A DNA stretch of 58,089 nucleotides from Pelagicoccus enzymogenes. Lineage in GTDB: Bacteria; Verrucomicrobiota; Verrucomicrobiia; Opitutales; Opitutaceae. Location of the stretch: the NCBI RefSeq assembly GCF_014803405.1, contig NZ_JACYFG010000003.1:1-58089 (forward strand). Reading direction: 5' to 3'. The translations under genes were made by a program, and so were the position numbers. The notes beneath the pieces are model-generated. The model was not told where the DNA came from. It was given only the letters and a program-made list of their open reading frames with translations, and searched no databases. Positions within the stretch are counted from its first letter, which is position 1. Each line of letters begins with the position of its first letter. This document shows, piece after piece, positions 25,836 through 33,219 of the stretch.

Positions 25836-25887
25836 GCGCCGCAAGATACAACGGAACCCAACACCTCAAAGGACAGTCGTTCCTCGC

Positions 25888-26298
25888 ATGAAATCCAAAC
25901 GTTTCCTACCCCTCTTCGCCATCGCAGCTCTCTCCGTCAACGCTTCCGATCAAAGCGCCAGCTCACAACCCTCTCTCGACTACCAGATCCTGCCCCTCGC
26001 CATAGAGACCGACCCCGAATCCAAAGATCTACTAGAAGACTTCTTCATCGAGAATCCCGTAGTGAAATCCGAGGAGCCAGGTATCGAGTACAAGGTACGT
26101 ATCGTCACCCCCGATCCGAACATCGACTATAAGATCCTCACCGTCTCTCCCAAATCCGATATCGATTTCAAAATCCGTATCATCGATCCCGATACCCGCA
26201 AAGAATCGAAAATCCTTACTCAACAATTACAGGACGAACTCCAGCAAAAGCTCGTCCCACAGCCTCTCCCATCAGATCCATCAAGAGAATCTGAGTAA
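25888..26298 (+). CDS. Secreted protein with a repeated IDYKI-like motif
   Basis: 136 residues. Signal peptide MKSKRFLPLFAIAALSVNA precedes an acidic protein in which a short unit recurs every 14 to 30 residues: LDYQILPL, IEYKVRIV, IDYKILTV and IDFKIRII, each preceded by a run such as P-D/S-x-N. The C-terminal third is charged and helical. I do not recognise the family. The repeats may each form a beta strand of a small repetitive domain. It lies between two palindromic repeats and appears monocistronic. Confidence 0.65.
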   Translation: MKSKRFLPLFAIAALSVNASDQSASSQPSLDYQILPLAIETDPESKDLLEDFFIENPVVKSEEPGIEYKVRIVTPDPNIDYKILTVSPKSDIDFKIRIIDPDTRKESKILTQQLQDELQQKLVPQPLPSDPSRESE

Positions 26299-26334
26299 TT
26301 GTCTCCTCGCGCCGTCCCACATTGACCGAATCAT

Positions 26335-26428
26335 GGAGGGACCGGTTCCACCCGGTCCACGCTGCAAGAACGAGCACCCTACCGACACCCTAAACCCGAT
26401 CTGTAGGAAGCGGCCTTGCGCCGCGATC
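26335..26428. repeat. Family B repeat followed by family A REP
   Basis: GGAGGGACCGGTTCCACC then CGGTCC (26335-26359), then GTAGGAAGCGGCCTTGCG then CCGCGATC (26403-26428). They fill the gap before the convergent rsmE gene. Confidence 0.75.
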
Positions 26429-26448
26429 TCCCAACCCAATCCAATCCG

Positions 26449-27162
26449 CTACCTCACCATCAACTCCCGCGCCACCGCCACGGCGGCCACCACCGCCGTT
26501 TCCGTACGCAAAACCCGATCGCCCATTTCCACCAACGACCATCCCGCGCCTCTCAACAAATCCCGTTCCTTGGCAGTCCACCCCCGCTCGCTGCCAATCG
26601 CAAGCGCCAGCTCACCCCCTGCAGCCACCGCCTTACCCAATCGCATCGTCCCCTCATAGTTGTCCAAAGCCAAGCGACAGCTCACCTCAGCCACCTCCGC
26701 AACCCCCTGCTGCAGCGACATTCCCCAGCTCACTTGCGGCACCCGCGTCGTAAACGCCTGAGCCACACCCGCCAGCACATGGCGACGCCATTCCCCGCTG
26801 GACCAGAGTTTCGACTCCGCATAGCTCGGCTCCCCTCGATCCGTAGTCACGAAACGGATACTTCTCACTCCCAAGGTCGTAGCCTCGTTCAAGATCTTAC
26901 GCATGGTCTGCGGCCGACTCAAGCCCACCACTAAATCGATCGGCAACAGCTCCGGCTCCGCCTCTCCCCAAGAAAACTCCAACACCAATCCCGTATCCAA
27001 GATTTCCTTTACAACCGCCTTGCCCTTCGGCCCATCCACCAAGCCCACGTCGAAATCATCCCCTACCTTCCGCCGCAGAACCTTCAACACATGCGCAGCC
27101 CGCTCATCCCCAGAGGGCAGCACACCCTCCAATTCGCTCTCCTCAAACAAAACGATATTCAT
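26449..27162 (-). CDS. rsmE: 16S rRNA (uracil(1498)-N(3))-methyltransferase RsmE
   Basis: 237 residues, typical length for the SPOUT-class RsmE. It has an N-terminal PUA-like part (RAAHVLKVLRRKVGDDFDVGLVDGPKGKAVV) followed by the trefoil-knot methyltransferase: ATTLGVRSIRFVTTDRGEP, LAIGSERGWTAKERDLLRGAGWSLVEMGDRVLRTETAVVAAVA. The GSERGW...LG.RVLRTETA blocks bind SAM. Expected to methylate U1498 of 16S rRNA. It is convergent with the 25.9 kb secreted-protein gene. Confidence 0.92.
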   Translation of the reverse strand: MNIVLFEESELEGVLPSGDERAAHVLKVLRRKVGDDFDVGLVDGPKGKAVVKEILDTGLVLEFSWGEAEPELLPIDLVVGLSRPQTMRKILNEATTLGVRSIRFVTTDRGEPSYAESKLWSSGEWRRHVLAGVAQAFTTRVPQVSWGMSLQQGVAEVAEVSCRLALDNYEGTMRLGKAVAAGGELALAIGSERGWTAKERDLLRGAGWSLVEMGDRVLRTETAVVAAVAVARELMVR

Positions 27163-27230
27163 AATCCAAACTCCCCAACCTCATCATCAGTGAAAATCAG
27201 TGTCCATCTGTGACTAGAAAAAGCCTCAAG

Positions 27231-28058
27231 CTAACTCCGCAAATTCTTCCCCGACTTCAACAAGCACCACGCCAGCACCGCCGAGATCGCCAGAAAGACC
27301 CCGCTCACCGCAAAGCAACTCGCGATTCCCACGTCCCCTACTCCCGTCATGCCATAGCGGATACCGTTCACCATGTACAAAAACGGATTAAACAGAGCCA
27401 CCATCTGCCAAACGTCCGGCAGCAAGCTGATAGAATAGAAAACGCCACCCAAAAAGGTGAACGGTACCACCACGAAGTTCGGTACCAAATTCACATGCTC
27501 GAACTCCTTCGACACCACCGCCGTGGCCAAGCCAAACAAGCTAAAAGCGCAAGAGACCACCACCATGAACGCGACCGTCAGCAACGGATCGAACAAGGTG
27601 TTCGCACCGAAAGCCGCCGCGATTCCCCAAATGATCACCGAGGTCATCATACCTCGCACCAAGGAAGCCGCCGTGTAAGCGACCATGATCTGCAAGTTCG
27701 ACAAGGGCGAAGCCAACAAGTCCACCACCGAGCCGTGCACCTTCGTCAGAAAGAAAGAAAAGGACGAGTTGATGAAAGAGTTGTTTATGAGCGACATCAT
27801 CATCAGGCCCGGAGTCAGAAAATCCATGTATGAGACGCCGCCCATTTCGTCCAAACGGCTTCCCAAAGAAAAGCCAAATACCAGAAAGTAAAGCATGGTC
27901 GTTATCACTGGGCTCACCACGCTCTGCCCCAGAATCACCATGAAACGCTTGATCTCGCGGCGAAACAAGATCCACGCCCCATACCAGCCCGAAGCCCGCT
28001 TCGCCTCCTCCGCGGTACGACGCATTCGCTCGCTCGCGAGCACACCGTTCGCCCTCAT
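27231..28058 (-). CDS. ABC-2 type transporter permease
   Basis: 275 residues with six hydrophobic segments (SVVSPVITTMLYFLVFGFSLG, FLTPGLMMMSLINNSFINSSFSFFL, LVRGMMTSVIIWGIAAAFGA, FMVVVSCAFSLFGLATAVV, LVPNFVVVPFTFLGGVFYSI and a C-terminal one). The segment MDFLTPGLMM and the FTFLGGVFYSISLLPDVW loop are hallmarks of ABC-2 permeases of the NodJ/CcmB/YadH type. Its ATG overlaps the end of the ATPase gene (4 bases), so the two proteins form one exporter. The substrate is unknown, possibly a polysaccharide, lipid or drug. Confidence 0.88.
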   Translation of the reverse strand: MRANGVLASERMRRTAEEAKRASGWYGAWILFRREIKRFMVILGQSVVSPVITTMLYFLVFGFSLGSRLDEMGGVSYMDFLTPGLMMMSLINNSFINSSFSFFLTKVHGSVVDLLASPLSNLQIMVAYTAASLVRGMMTSVIIWGIAAAFGANTLFDPLLTVAFMVVVSCAFSLFGLATAVVSKEFEHVNLVPNFVVVPFTFLGGVFYSISLLPDVWQMVALFNPFLYMVNGIRYGMTGVGDVGIASCFAVSGVFLAISAVLAWCLLKSGKNLRS

Positions 28059-29014
28059 CCTCGCCCTCCCTTCTTTGCCAAGAGCCCTTTGAAGATATCC
28101 TCCAGCGAACTGCGACCCGCTCGAATGTCTACCACTACCAAATCGCGAGCTCGGGCGAAATCCAAGACAGCTCCGACCGCATGCTCCTCCTGCGTGGCTC
28201 CGCTCCCAGAGTCGTATTCGATTCTCAATACAGACGAAGACACCTGTTCAATTCGATCCGCTTGCAGCCCCGCAAAGACGCTCGCGGCCACGTCTTCGGA
28301 AAAACTCAGCTCCACCCAACGTTTCCCCAGCTCCAGCATCAGCTCCTCCCGAGGCTGCACCCGTAGGATTTTGCCGCCATCGATGATCCCAATCCGATCC
28401 GCCAGCTGCTCCGCCTCCTCCAAATAGTGCGTCGTTAGAACGATGGTCACCCCCTCGTCCCGCAAGCCGCGAACCACCTGCCAAAGGTCCTCCCTCAGCT
28501 CCACGTCCACGCCGGCCGTCGGCTCGTCAAGAAACAGCACAGCCGGGTCATGCATCAAGGCCTTACACACCATCAAGCGACGCTTCATGCCCCCGGAAAG
28601 GCGACGAGTGTTCGTATCCGCTTTCTCATACAAGGCAAATTTCTTCAGCATGGCCTCAATCTTCAGCCGATCCGGCTTGAGGCCATAATATCCCGACTGG
28701 AAGAACAAGGCTTCCCGCGCGCAAAAGAACCCATCGAAGTTCAGCTCCTGCGGCACTAAGCCCACCAAGCGCCGCGTAATTCGATAATCTTTACGTACAT
28801 CGTAGCCGCCAATTTCGATCCTGCCCTCGAAATCCTGAATCAGCCCCGAGGCGCAGCCAATCGCCGTCGTCTTGCCCGCCCCATTTGGCCCCAACAAAGC
28901 GAAGATCTCCCCCGGCTCCACCTCCAAGTCCACCGCGTCCAAAGCCTGCAGCTTCCCGTAGCGCTTCGATACCCCCCGCAAACGCAATGCCGCTCCAATT
29001 CCATTCTCCGTCAT
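28055..29014 (-). CDS. ABC transporter ATP-binding protein (ABC-2 exporter)
   Basis: 319 residues from ATG 29014. Motifs are Walker A LLGPNGAGKTTAIG, signature RRLSGGMKRRLM, Walker B AVLFLDEPTAGVD and the switch VLTTHYLEEAEQL. The C-terminal 80 residues form a regulatory extension (RVQPREELMLELGKRW...SLEDIFKGL), as in YadG/CcmA-type exporters. Upstream in-frame ATG at 29152 is rejected because the extra codons cross a REP repeat. It partners the following permease gene. Confidence 0.9.
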   Translation of the reverse strand: MTENGIGAALRLRGVSKRYGKLQALDAVDLEVEPGEIFALLGPNGAGKTTAIGCASGLIQDFEGRIEIGGYDVRKDYRITRRLVGLVPQELNFDGFFCAREALFFQSGYYGLKPDRLKIEAMLKKFALYEKADTNTRRLSGGMKRRLMVCKALMHDPAVLFLDEPTAGVDVELREDLWQVVRGLRDEGVTIVLTTHYLEEAEQLADRIGIIDGGKILRVQPREELMLELGKRWVELSFSEDVAASVFAGLQADRIEQVSSSVLRIEYDSGSGATQEEHAVGAVLDFARARDLVVVDIRAGRSSLEDIFKGLLAKKGGRG

Positions 29015-29057
29015 CCCCTCGACCCAAACTCCCCCCGCCCCTCCACGCAAGATCCTT

Positions 29058-29083
29058 GTGGGAAGCGGCCTTGTGCCGCGATC
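29058..29083 (+). repeat. REP-like repeat, family A
   Basis: GTGGGAAGCGGCCTTGTG then CCGCGATC. Sits between the divergent ABC exporter and sugar-transporter operons. Confidence 0.7.
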
Positions 29084-29189
29084 GACACTTTTGCAATTTC
29101 CCCCTTCACAGATTCCCCAAGCCTCCCCACTATCCGAAACCAACTTGGTCAATCAGCCCCTGCCAATCACGTACAGCCACCAAAAATCA

Positions 29190-30569
29190 GTGTCCATCAG
29201 TGTCCATCAGTGGTTCAATAAAACCCAGATCGCCCTCATAAGCGTAGTCGCCCTCCTCCTTTCCAGCTGCTCGCGTATCCCCCAAGACCGCACCGAAGAC
29301 GGCCGCACCATCGTTACCCTCTGGACCAGCTGGGCTGGCACCGAACGGGCCGGCATCGACTCCGTAGTCGACGACTTCAACGCCGCCCAAGGCGATATCT
29401 TCGTCCGCACCCTCAACATCACCGACCCGCAAACCAAGATCATGCTGGCCACCGCCGGAGGAAATCCCCCCGACATCGCCATCATGAACAACCAGTTCAT
29501 CGCGCCCTACGCCGAGAACAACGCCCTCACCCCACTCGACGGCCTCTGTGAAAACGCTGACATCCGCCCAGAGCATTTCGTCAAAACCTTTTGGGAAACC
29601 GCCACCTACCGCGGACGCATTTGGGCCGTCCCCCTCACCTGCTCAGTCACCACGCTGCACTACAACAAAAAGATATTTCGCGAAGTCGGCTACGATCGCC
29701 CTCCCGAAACCCTCGAAGAGCTGGAGCGTATCAACGATCTCATTACGCAAAAGCGAGACGACGGGTCCATCTCCCGCATCGGACACTTCCCTCTCGAGCC
29801 TGGCTGGTGGCGCCCCGAGTGGAGCAATTGGTTCGGCCTCGGCTCCTATGACGGGGAAAACCAAATGCTTTTCGAAGCCGAAGGCTGGCAACAAGCTGCC
29901 GACTGGCTCGCTTCCTACCACCAACGCTTCGGCAAGGACGAGCTCATCAAGCTCCGCTCCGGCTTCGGCCGCTTCTCCTCCCCGCAAAACCCCTTCTTCG
30001 ACGGAAAAGTCGCCATGGTCCTGCAAGGCATCTGGATGAACCGCTTCATCGAAACCTTCGCCCCCGACGATTTCGAATACGGCGTCGCCCCCTTTCCCGC
30101 CTCCGAGGAGGCCGACATCCCCTACTTCGCCATCGCCGACGCTGACCTCGCCGTCATCCCCAAAGGGGCCGACCACGTCGACGAAGCCTTCACCTTCCTC
30201 CGCTACCTCATCGAGGATGGCGGCCTCGAGAAACTCGCCCTCGCCCACGGCAAGATGACGTCCCTCAAAGCCGTGTCTCCAGATTTCTACGACAAGCACG
30301 ACCACCCCTACCTCGACGTGTTCCTCGAGATCGCCAACTCCGGCTACGCCAAAGCCCGGCCCCAGCTCGCCCAATACCAAAACTACTTCACCGACACCAA
30401 CGAAGCCGCCAACTCCCTCCTCTACGGCCTCGTCACTCCCGAGGAAGGCCTCGCCCAAATCCAGTCCCGCCAACAAAAGGCCCTCGACAAGAAACAGCTC
30501 CGCTGGTCCCGCGTCGAAGCCTCCTACCAAGACCTCTGGCAACAACAGATCGACGAATCGAAAAACTAA
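29190..30569 (+). CDS. Sugar ABC transporter substrate-binding lipoprotein (family 1)
   Basis: 459 residues if started at GTG 29190, which places a lipoprotein signal (TQIALISVVALLLSSC) at residues 12-27. The mature protein has TIVTLWTSWAGTERAGIDSVVDDFNAAQGDI and PQTKIMLATAGGNPPDIAIMNNQFIAPYAENNALTPL. Later come YRGRIWAVPLTCSVTTLHYNKKIFREVG and FDGKVAMVLQGIWMN, as in UgpB/MalE-type carbohydrate receptors. The start region coincides with a direct repeat (CAGTGTCCAT twice), so the start is uncertain. Two permeases follow in the same direction; the ATPase is missing, as is common where a shared MsmX/UgpC-like subunit is used. Confidence 0.85.
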   Translation: MSISVHQWFNKTQIALISVVALLLSSCSRIPQDRTEDGRTIVTLWTSWAGTERAGIDSVVDDFNAAQGDIFVRTLNITDPQTKIMLATAGGNPPDIAIMNNQFIAPYAENNALTPLDGLCENADIRPEHFVKTFWETATYRGRIWAVPLTCSVTTLHYNKKIFREVGYDRPPETLEELERINDLITQKRDDGSISRIGHFPLEPGWWRPEWSNWFGLGSYDGENQMLFEAEGWQQAADWLASYHQRFGKDELIKLRSGFGRFSSPQNPFFDGKVAMVLQGIWMNRFIETFAPDDFEYGVAPFPASEEADIPYFAIADADLAVIPKGADHVDEAFTFLRYLIEDGGLEKLALAHGKMTSLKAVSPDFYDKHDHPYLDVFLEIANSGYAKARPQLAQYQNYFTDTNEAANSLLYGLVTPEEGLAQIQSRQQKALDKKQLRWSRVEASYQDLWQQQIDESKN

Positions 30570-30577
30570 AATCGCCC

Positions 30578-30645
30578 ACGAAGTACACTAAGACCACGAA
30601 GGTAAACTAAACTCTAATTCGTGCCCCTTAGTGCCCTTCGTGGAC
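30578..30645. repeat. Imperfect inverted repeat (CACGAAG/TTCGTG type)
   Basis: CACGAAGTACACTAAGACC then ACGAAGG on the left, TTCGTGCCCCTTAGTGCCC then TTCGTGG on the right. The arms are complementary over about 25 bases with mismatches. It fills the gap between binding protein and permease genes and may act as a mRNA-stabilising hairpin or a mobile repeat. Confidence 0.65.
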
Positions 30646-30656
30646 GAAAAAAAAAT

Positions 30657-31586
30657 ATGACCCGTACCCAGCGCATCAATACAACCAAGGGGCTCCTCTT
30701 CATCTCCCCCTGGATCCTTGGCTTCCTCACCTTTGCCCTCTACCCACTGATCGCGACCCTGTACTTCTCGTTCATGGACTACTCGGTGCTCGCTCCTCCC
30801 GTGCCCGTCGGCACCGAAAACTACGCCGAGCTCGCGACCGATACCAACTTCATGAAGGCCGTCTTCAACACCGTCTTCTTCGCCGCCATCTCCGTCCCCC
30901 TCAACACCGCCCTCGCCTGTTTCCTCGCGGTGCTGCTCAACTTCAACGTACTCGGCAAAAGCTTCTTCCGCACCGCCTTCTTCCTGCCTTCCCTCGTCCC
31001 CATGGTCTGCCTCGGAGTCATCTGGCGCTGGCTGCTCAACGGAGAAGTCGGCCTCATCAACCAAGTCGTCGGCCCCTTCGCCGACGTCGCCAATGCCGTG
31101 CTCGGCACCACTTTCGCTACCCCCGCTTGGCTTGAGGATCCCGCCTTCACCAAGCTCGGTCTCGTCGTGGCCAGCGTCTGGGGACTCGGACACGCCATGG
31201 TCATCTTCCTCGCCGGACTCCAGGAAGCGCCCGTGGAGCTCTACGAAGCCGCCGAGCTCGACGGAGCCGGCTTCTGGTCCAAGCTCAAGCACGTCACCAT
31301 CCCCATGGTATCGCCCTACATTCTCTTCAACATGATCATGGGCTTCATCGCCGCATTCCAAGTCTTCGCGGTGCCCTTCGTCATGATGGACGGCGTCAAC
31401 GAGCCCCCCGGCGGCCCTGGCGGCTCCATGCTCTTCGCCGCCACCTACATTTACCTCAAAGCCTTCCAAGACTGGGAAATGGGCTACGCCTGCGCCATGG
31501 CCCTCATCTTCTTCCTCCTCGTCGTCAGCCTCACCATCACCCTCATGAAACTCTCCGAACGCCGCGTCTACTACGCCGGAAAGTAA
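30657..31586 (+). CDS. Sugar ABC transporter permease (MalF/UgpA-like)
   Basis: 309 residues from ATG 30657. Six membrane segments, starting GLLFISPWILGFLTFALYPLIATLYFSFMDYS. The coupling EAA loop is EAPVELYEAAELDGAGFWSKLKHVTIPMVSPYILFN. The cytoplasmic face should contact a sugar-type ATPase encoded elsewhere. Pairs with the MalG-like permease downstream, separated by an inverted repeat. Substrate unknown; a glycan breakdown product is likely given the glucuronoyl esterase nearby. Confidence 0.9.
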   Translation: MTRTQRINTTKGLLFISPWILGFLTFALYPLIATLYFSFMDYSVLAPPVPVGTENYAELATDTNFMKAVFNTVFFAAISVPLNTALACFLAVLLNFNVLGKSFFRTAFFLPSLVPMVCLGVIWRWLLNGEVGLINQVVGPFADVANAVLGTTFATPAWLEDPAFTKLGLVVASVWGLGHAMVIFLAGLQEAPVELYEAAELDGAGFWSKLKHVTIPMVSPYILFNMIMGFIAAFQVFAVPFVMMDGVNEPPGGPGGSMLFAATYIYLKAFQDWEMGYACAMALIFFLLVVSLTITLMKLSERRVYYAGK

Positions 31587-31658
31587 TCTTCTTCTGCTTC
31601 TCCCTCTTCGTCTTCTTCAAAAAATAGAAGCAGATTAAGATAAAGAAGCAGAAGAAGA
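31587..31658. repeat. Inverted repeat between the two permease genes
   Basis: TCTTCTTCTGCTTCT (31587-31601) and its exact complement AGAAGCAGAAGAAGA (31644-31658), a 15-bp perfect stem starting at the stop codon. Purine/pyrimidine-rich, unlike the REP families. It may tune mRNA stability between permease genes. Confidence 0.7.
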
Positions 31659-31696
31659 CTCGTCCGAAACATCCTTCCTAATTCAACCCTTCCAAA

Positions 31697-32539
31697 GTGC
31701 CTACCCACAAACTCAGCCTCCTCGGAAAGATCCTCCTCTACGCGCTGCTGGTCCTCTTCGCCATCCAGTTCGCCGCCCCTTTCGCCTGGATGATCTCCAC
31801 CGCCTTCAAGCCACTGGAGGAAACCATGGCCCTGCCCCCAGTGTGGATCCCCTCCGAGTGGAAATGGGAAAACTTCAAAGAGGCCATCGATTCCATGGGC
31901 AACTTCTGGCGCTACGCTGCCAACACCCTCTACGTCGCCCTCCTCTCCGTGATCGGTTCCGTGCTTTCCAGCTCTCTCGCCGCTTACGGCTTCTCCCGCA
32001 TCGACTGGCCCGGACGCGACAAAGTCTTCTACCTTTGCATCGCCACCATGATGATCCCCTTTCCCGTCATCATGGTCCCCACCTATGCCCTCTTTCGCGA
32101 GCTCGAGTGGATCGGTACCTTCAAGACGCTCTACGTCCCCTTCTTCCTCGGCAACGCCTTCAACATCTTTCTGCTGCGTCAGTTCTTCCTCGGTATCCCC
32201 AAATCCATTACAGAAGCCGCCCGCATCGACGGCTGCAGCGAACTGCGCATCTTCTGGCAAATCATCCTGCCGCTCTCCAAGTCAGCCCTGCTGGTGATCG
32301 CCCTCTTCACCTTCATGCACAGCTGGAACGACTTTTTTGCCCCCTTCATTTTCATCAACGACCAAGAGAACTACACCCTCGCCCTCGGCCTCCAAGCCTT
32401 CCAGTCCCGCCAAGGCGGCACCGAGTGGCACTACCTCATGGCCGCCAGCACCCTCATCATCCTCCCCTTGATCGTGCTCTTCTTCTTCACCCAAAAAACC
32501 TTCATCCAAGGCATCACCGCGACAGGAGCGAAGGGGTGA
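31697..32539 (+). CDS. Sugar ABC transporter permease (MalG/UgpE-like)
   Basis: 280 residues from GTG 31697 (no closer ATG in frame). Starts KLSLLGKILLYALLVLFAIQFAAPFAWMISTAFKP, with WIPSEWKWENFKEA typical of MalG relatives, and the EAA loop SITEAARIDGCSELRIFWQIILPLSKSALLVIALFTFMHSWNDFFAP. Six membrane helices. Forms the inner-membrane channel with the preceding permease. The gene is followed by a REP and the RAYT transposase. Confidence 0.9.
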   Translation: MPTHKLSLLGKILLYALLVLFAIQFAAPFAWMISTAFKPLEETMALPPVWIPSEWKWENFKEAIDSMGNFWRYAANTLYVALLSVIGSVLSSSLAAYGFSRIDWPGRDKVFYLCIATMMIPFPVIMVPTYALFRELEWIGTFKTLYVPFFLGNAFNIFLLRQFFLGIPKSITEAARIDGCSELRIFWQIILPLSKSALLVIALFTFMHSWNDFFAPFIFINDQENYTLALGLQAFQSRQGGTEWHYLMAASTLIILPLIVLFFFTQKTFIQGITATGAKG

Positions 32540-32557
32540 GTGAGAGCGTCAGTTCTA

Positions 32558-32583
32558 GTAGGAAGCGACCTCGCGTCGCGATT
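32558..32583 (+). repeat. REP-like repeat, family A, left flank of the RAYT gene
   Basis: GTAGGAAGCGACCTCGCG then TCGCGATT, 17 bases before the RAYT start codon. Confidence 0.82.
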
Positions 32584-32600
32584 ATGAACCAAAACCTCGA

Positions 32601-33113
32601 ATGCAACGTCCGCCCCATGCCAAAGACCTTCGCAAAGGCAGATATTCGGAACCGAATGCACGTTATTTCGTAACCTTCAATACAGTAGCACCCACACCAT
32701 CTATCGCTGAAGTCAGCTACTTTCAGTCACTGTCCACAGCAGTTTTCGAGATGGAAAGCGCCAAGCAACTTTCCGAAGCGTCATTCACGGTTATGCCCGA
32801 CCACGTGCATCTCTTGTTCAGGCTCGGGAGCACGCTCACGCTTTCCCAAGCTATTGCTAAACTGAAACAACGATCAAGAGGGAGTGCCCGCGTGAACCCC
32901 CTCCACTGGCAAAACGGTTTCCATGACCACAAACTCAGAAACGACAGCGAACTGCATCCAATTCTTCACTACATGTATTTGAATCCTTACCGAGCGAGAC
33001 TACTCGACCAGGGTTCAATTTGGCACTATGTTCACGTAGAGCCGTCTGCTTGGAATTGGATCCAGCCGCTTCTCGACAAGGATTGCCCCTATCCAGAGTG
33101 GTTGACCGATTGA
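32601..33113 (+). CDS. REP-associated tyrosine transposase (RAYT, Y1/IS200-like)
   Basis: 170 residues. The Y1 transposase core is visible: RYFVTFNT near the N-terminus, the HUH pair in VMPDHVHLLFRL, the basic LKQRSRGSARVNP helix, WQNGFHDHKLRNDSELHPILHYMYLNPYRARL with the catalytic Tyr, and a C-terminal SAWNW segment. RAYTs are single-copy domesticated transposases that cut and paste REP sequences. Here the gene is bracketed by copies in both orientations (32558, 33113 and 33153), as in known RAYT-REP loci. It is the likely source of the REP families in this genome. Its own TGA is the border of the right REP. Confidence 0.85.
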   Translation: MQRPPHAKDLRKGRYSEPNARYFVTFNTVAPTPSIAEVSYFQSLSTAVFEMESAKQLSEASFTVMPDHVHLLFRLGSTLTLSQAIAKLKQRSRGSARVNPLHWQNGFHDHKLRNDSELHPILHYMYLNPYRARLLDQGSIWHYVHVEPSAWNWIQPLLDKDCPYPEWLTD

Positions 33114-33178
33114 TCGCGGCGCAAGGCCGCTTCCTACAAAGACAATTACTAGGTAGGAAGCGACCTCGCGTCGCGATT
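33113..33178. repeat. Inverted REP pair, right flank of the RAYT gene
   Basis: ATCGCGGCGCAAGGCCGC then TTCCTACA (33113-33138) and GTAGGAAGCGACCTCGCG then TCGCGATT (33153-33178). The second is identical over its length with the left-flank copy at 32558. The first begins at the last base of the RAYT stop. Confidence 0.85.
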
Positions 33179-33219
33179 GCCCAATGCAGGATCAATCAAC
33201 CTGATCCTCCAGCATCCCC

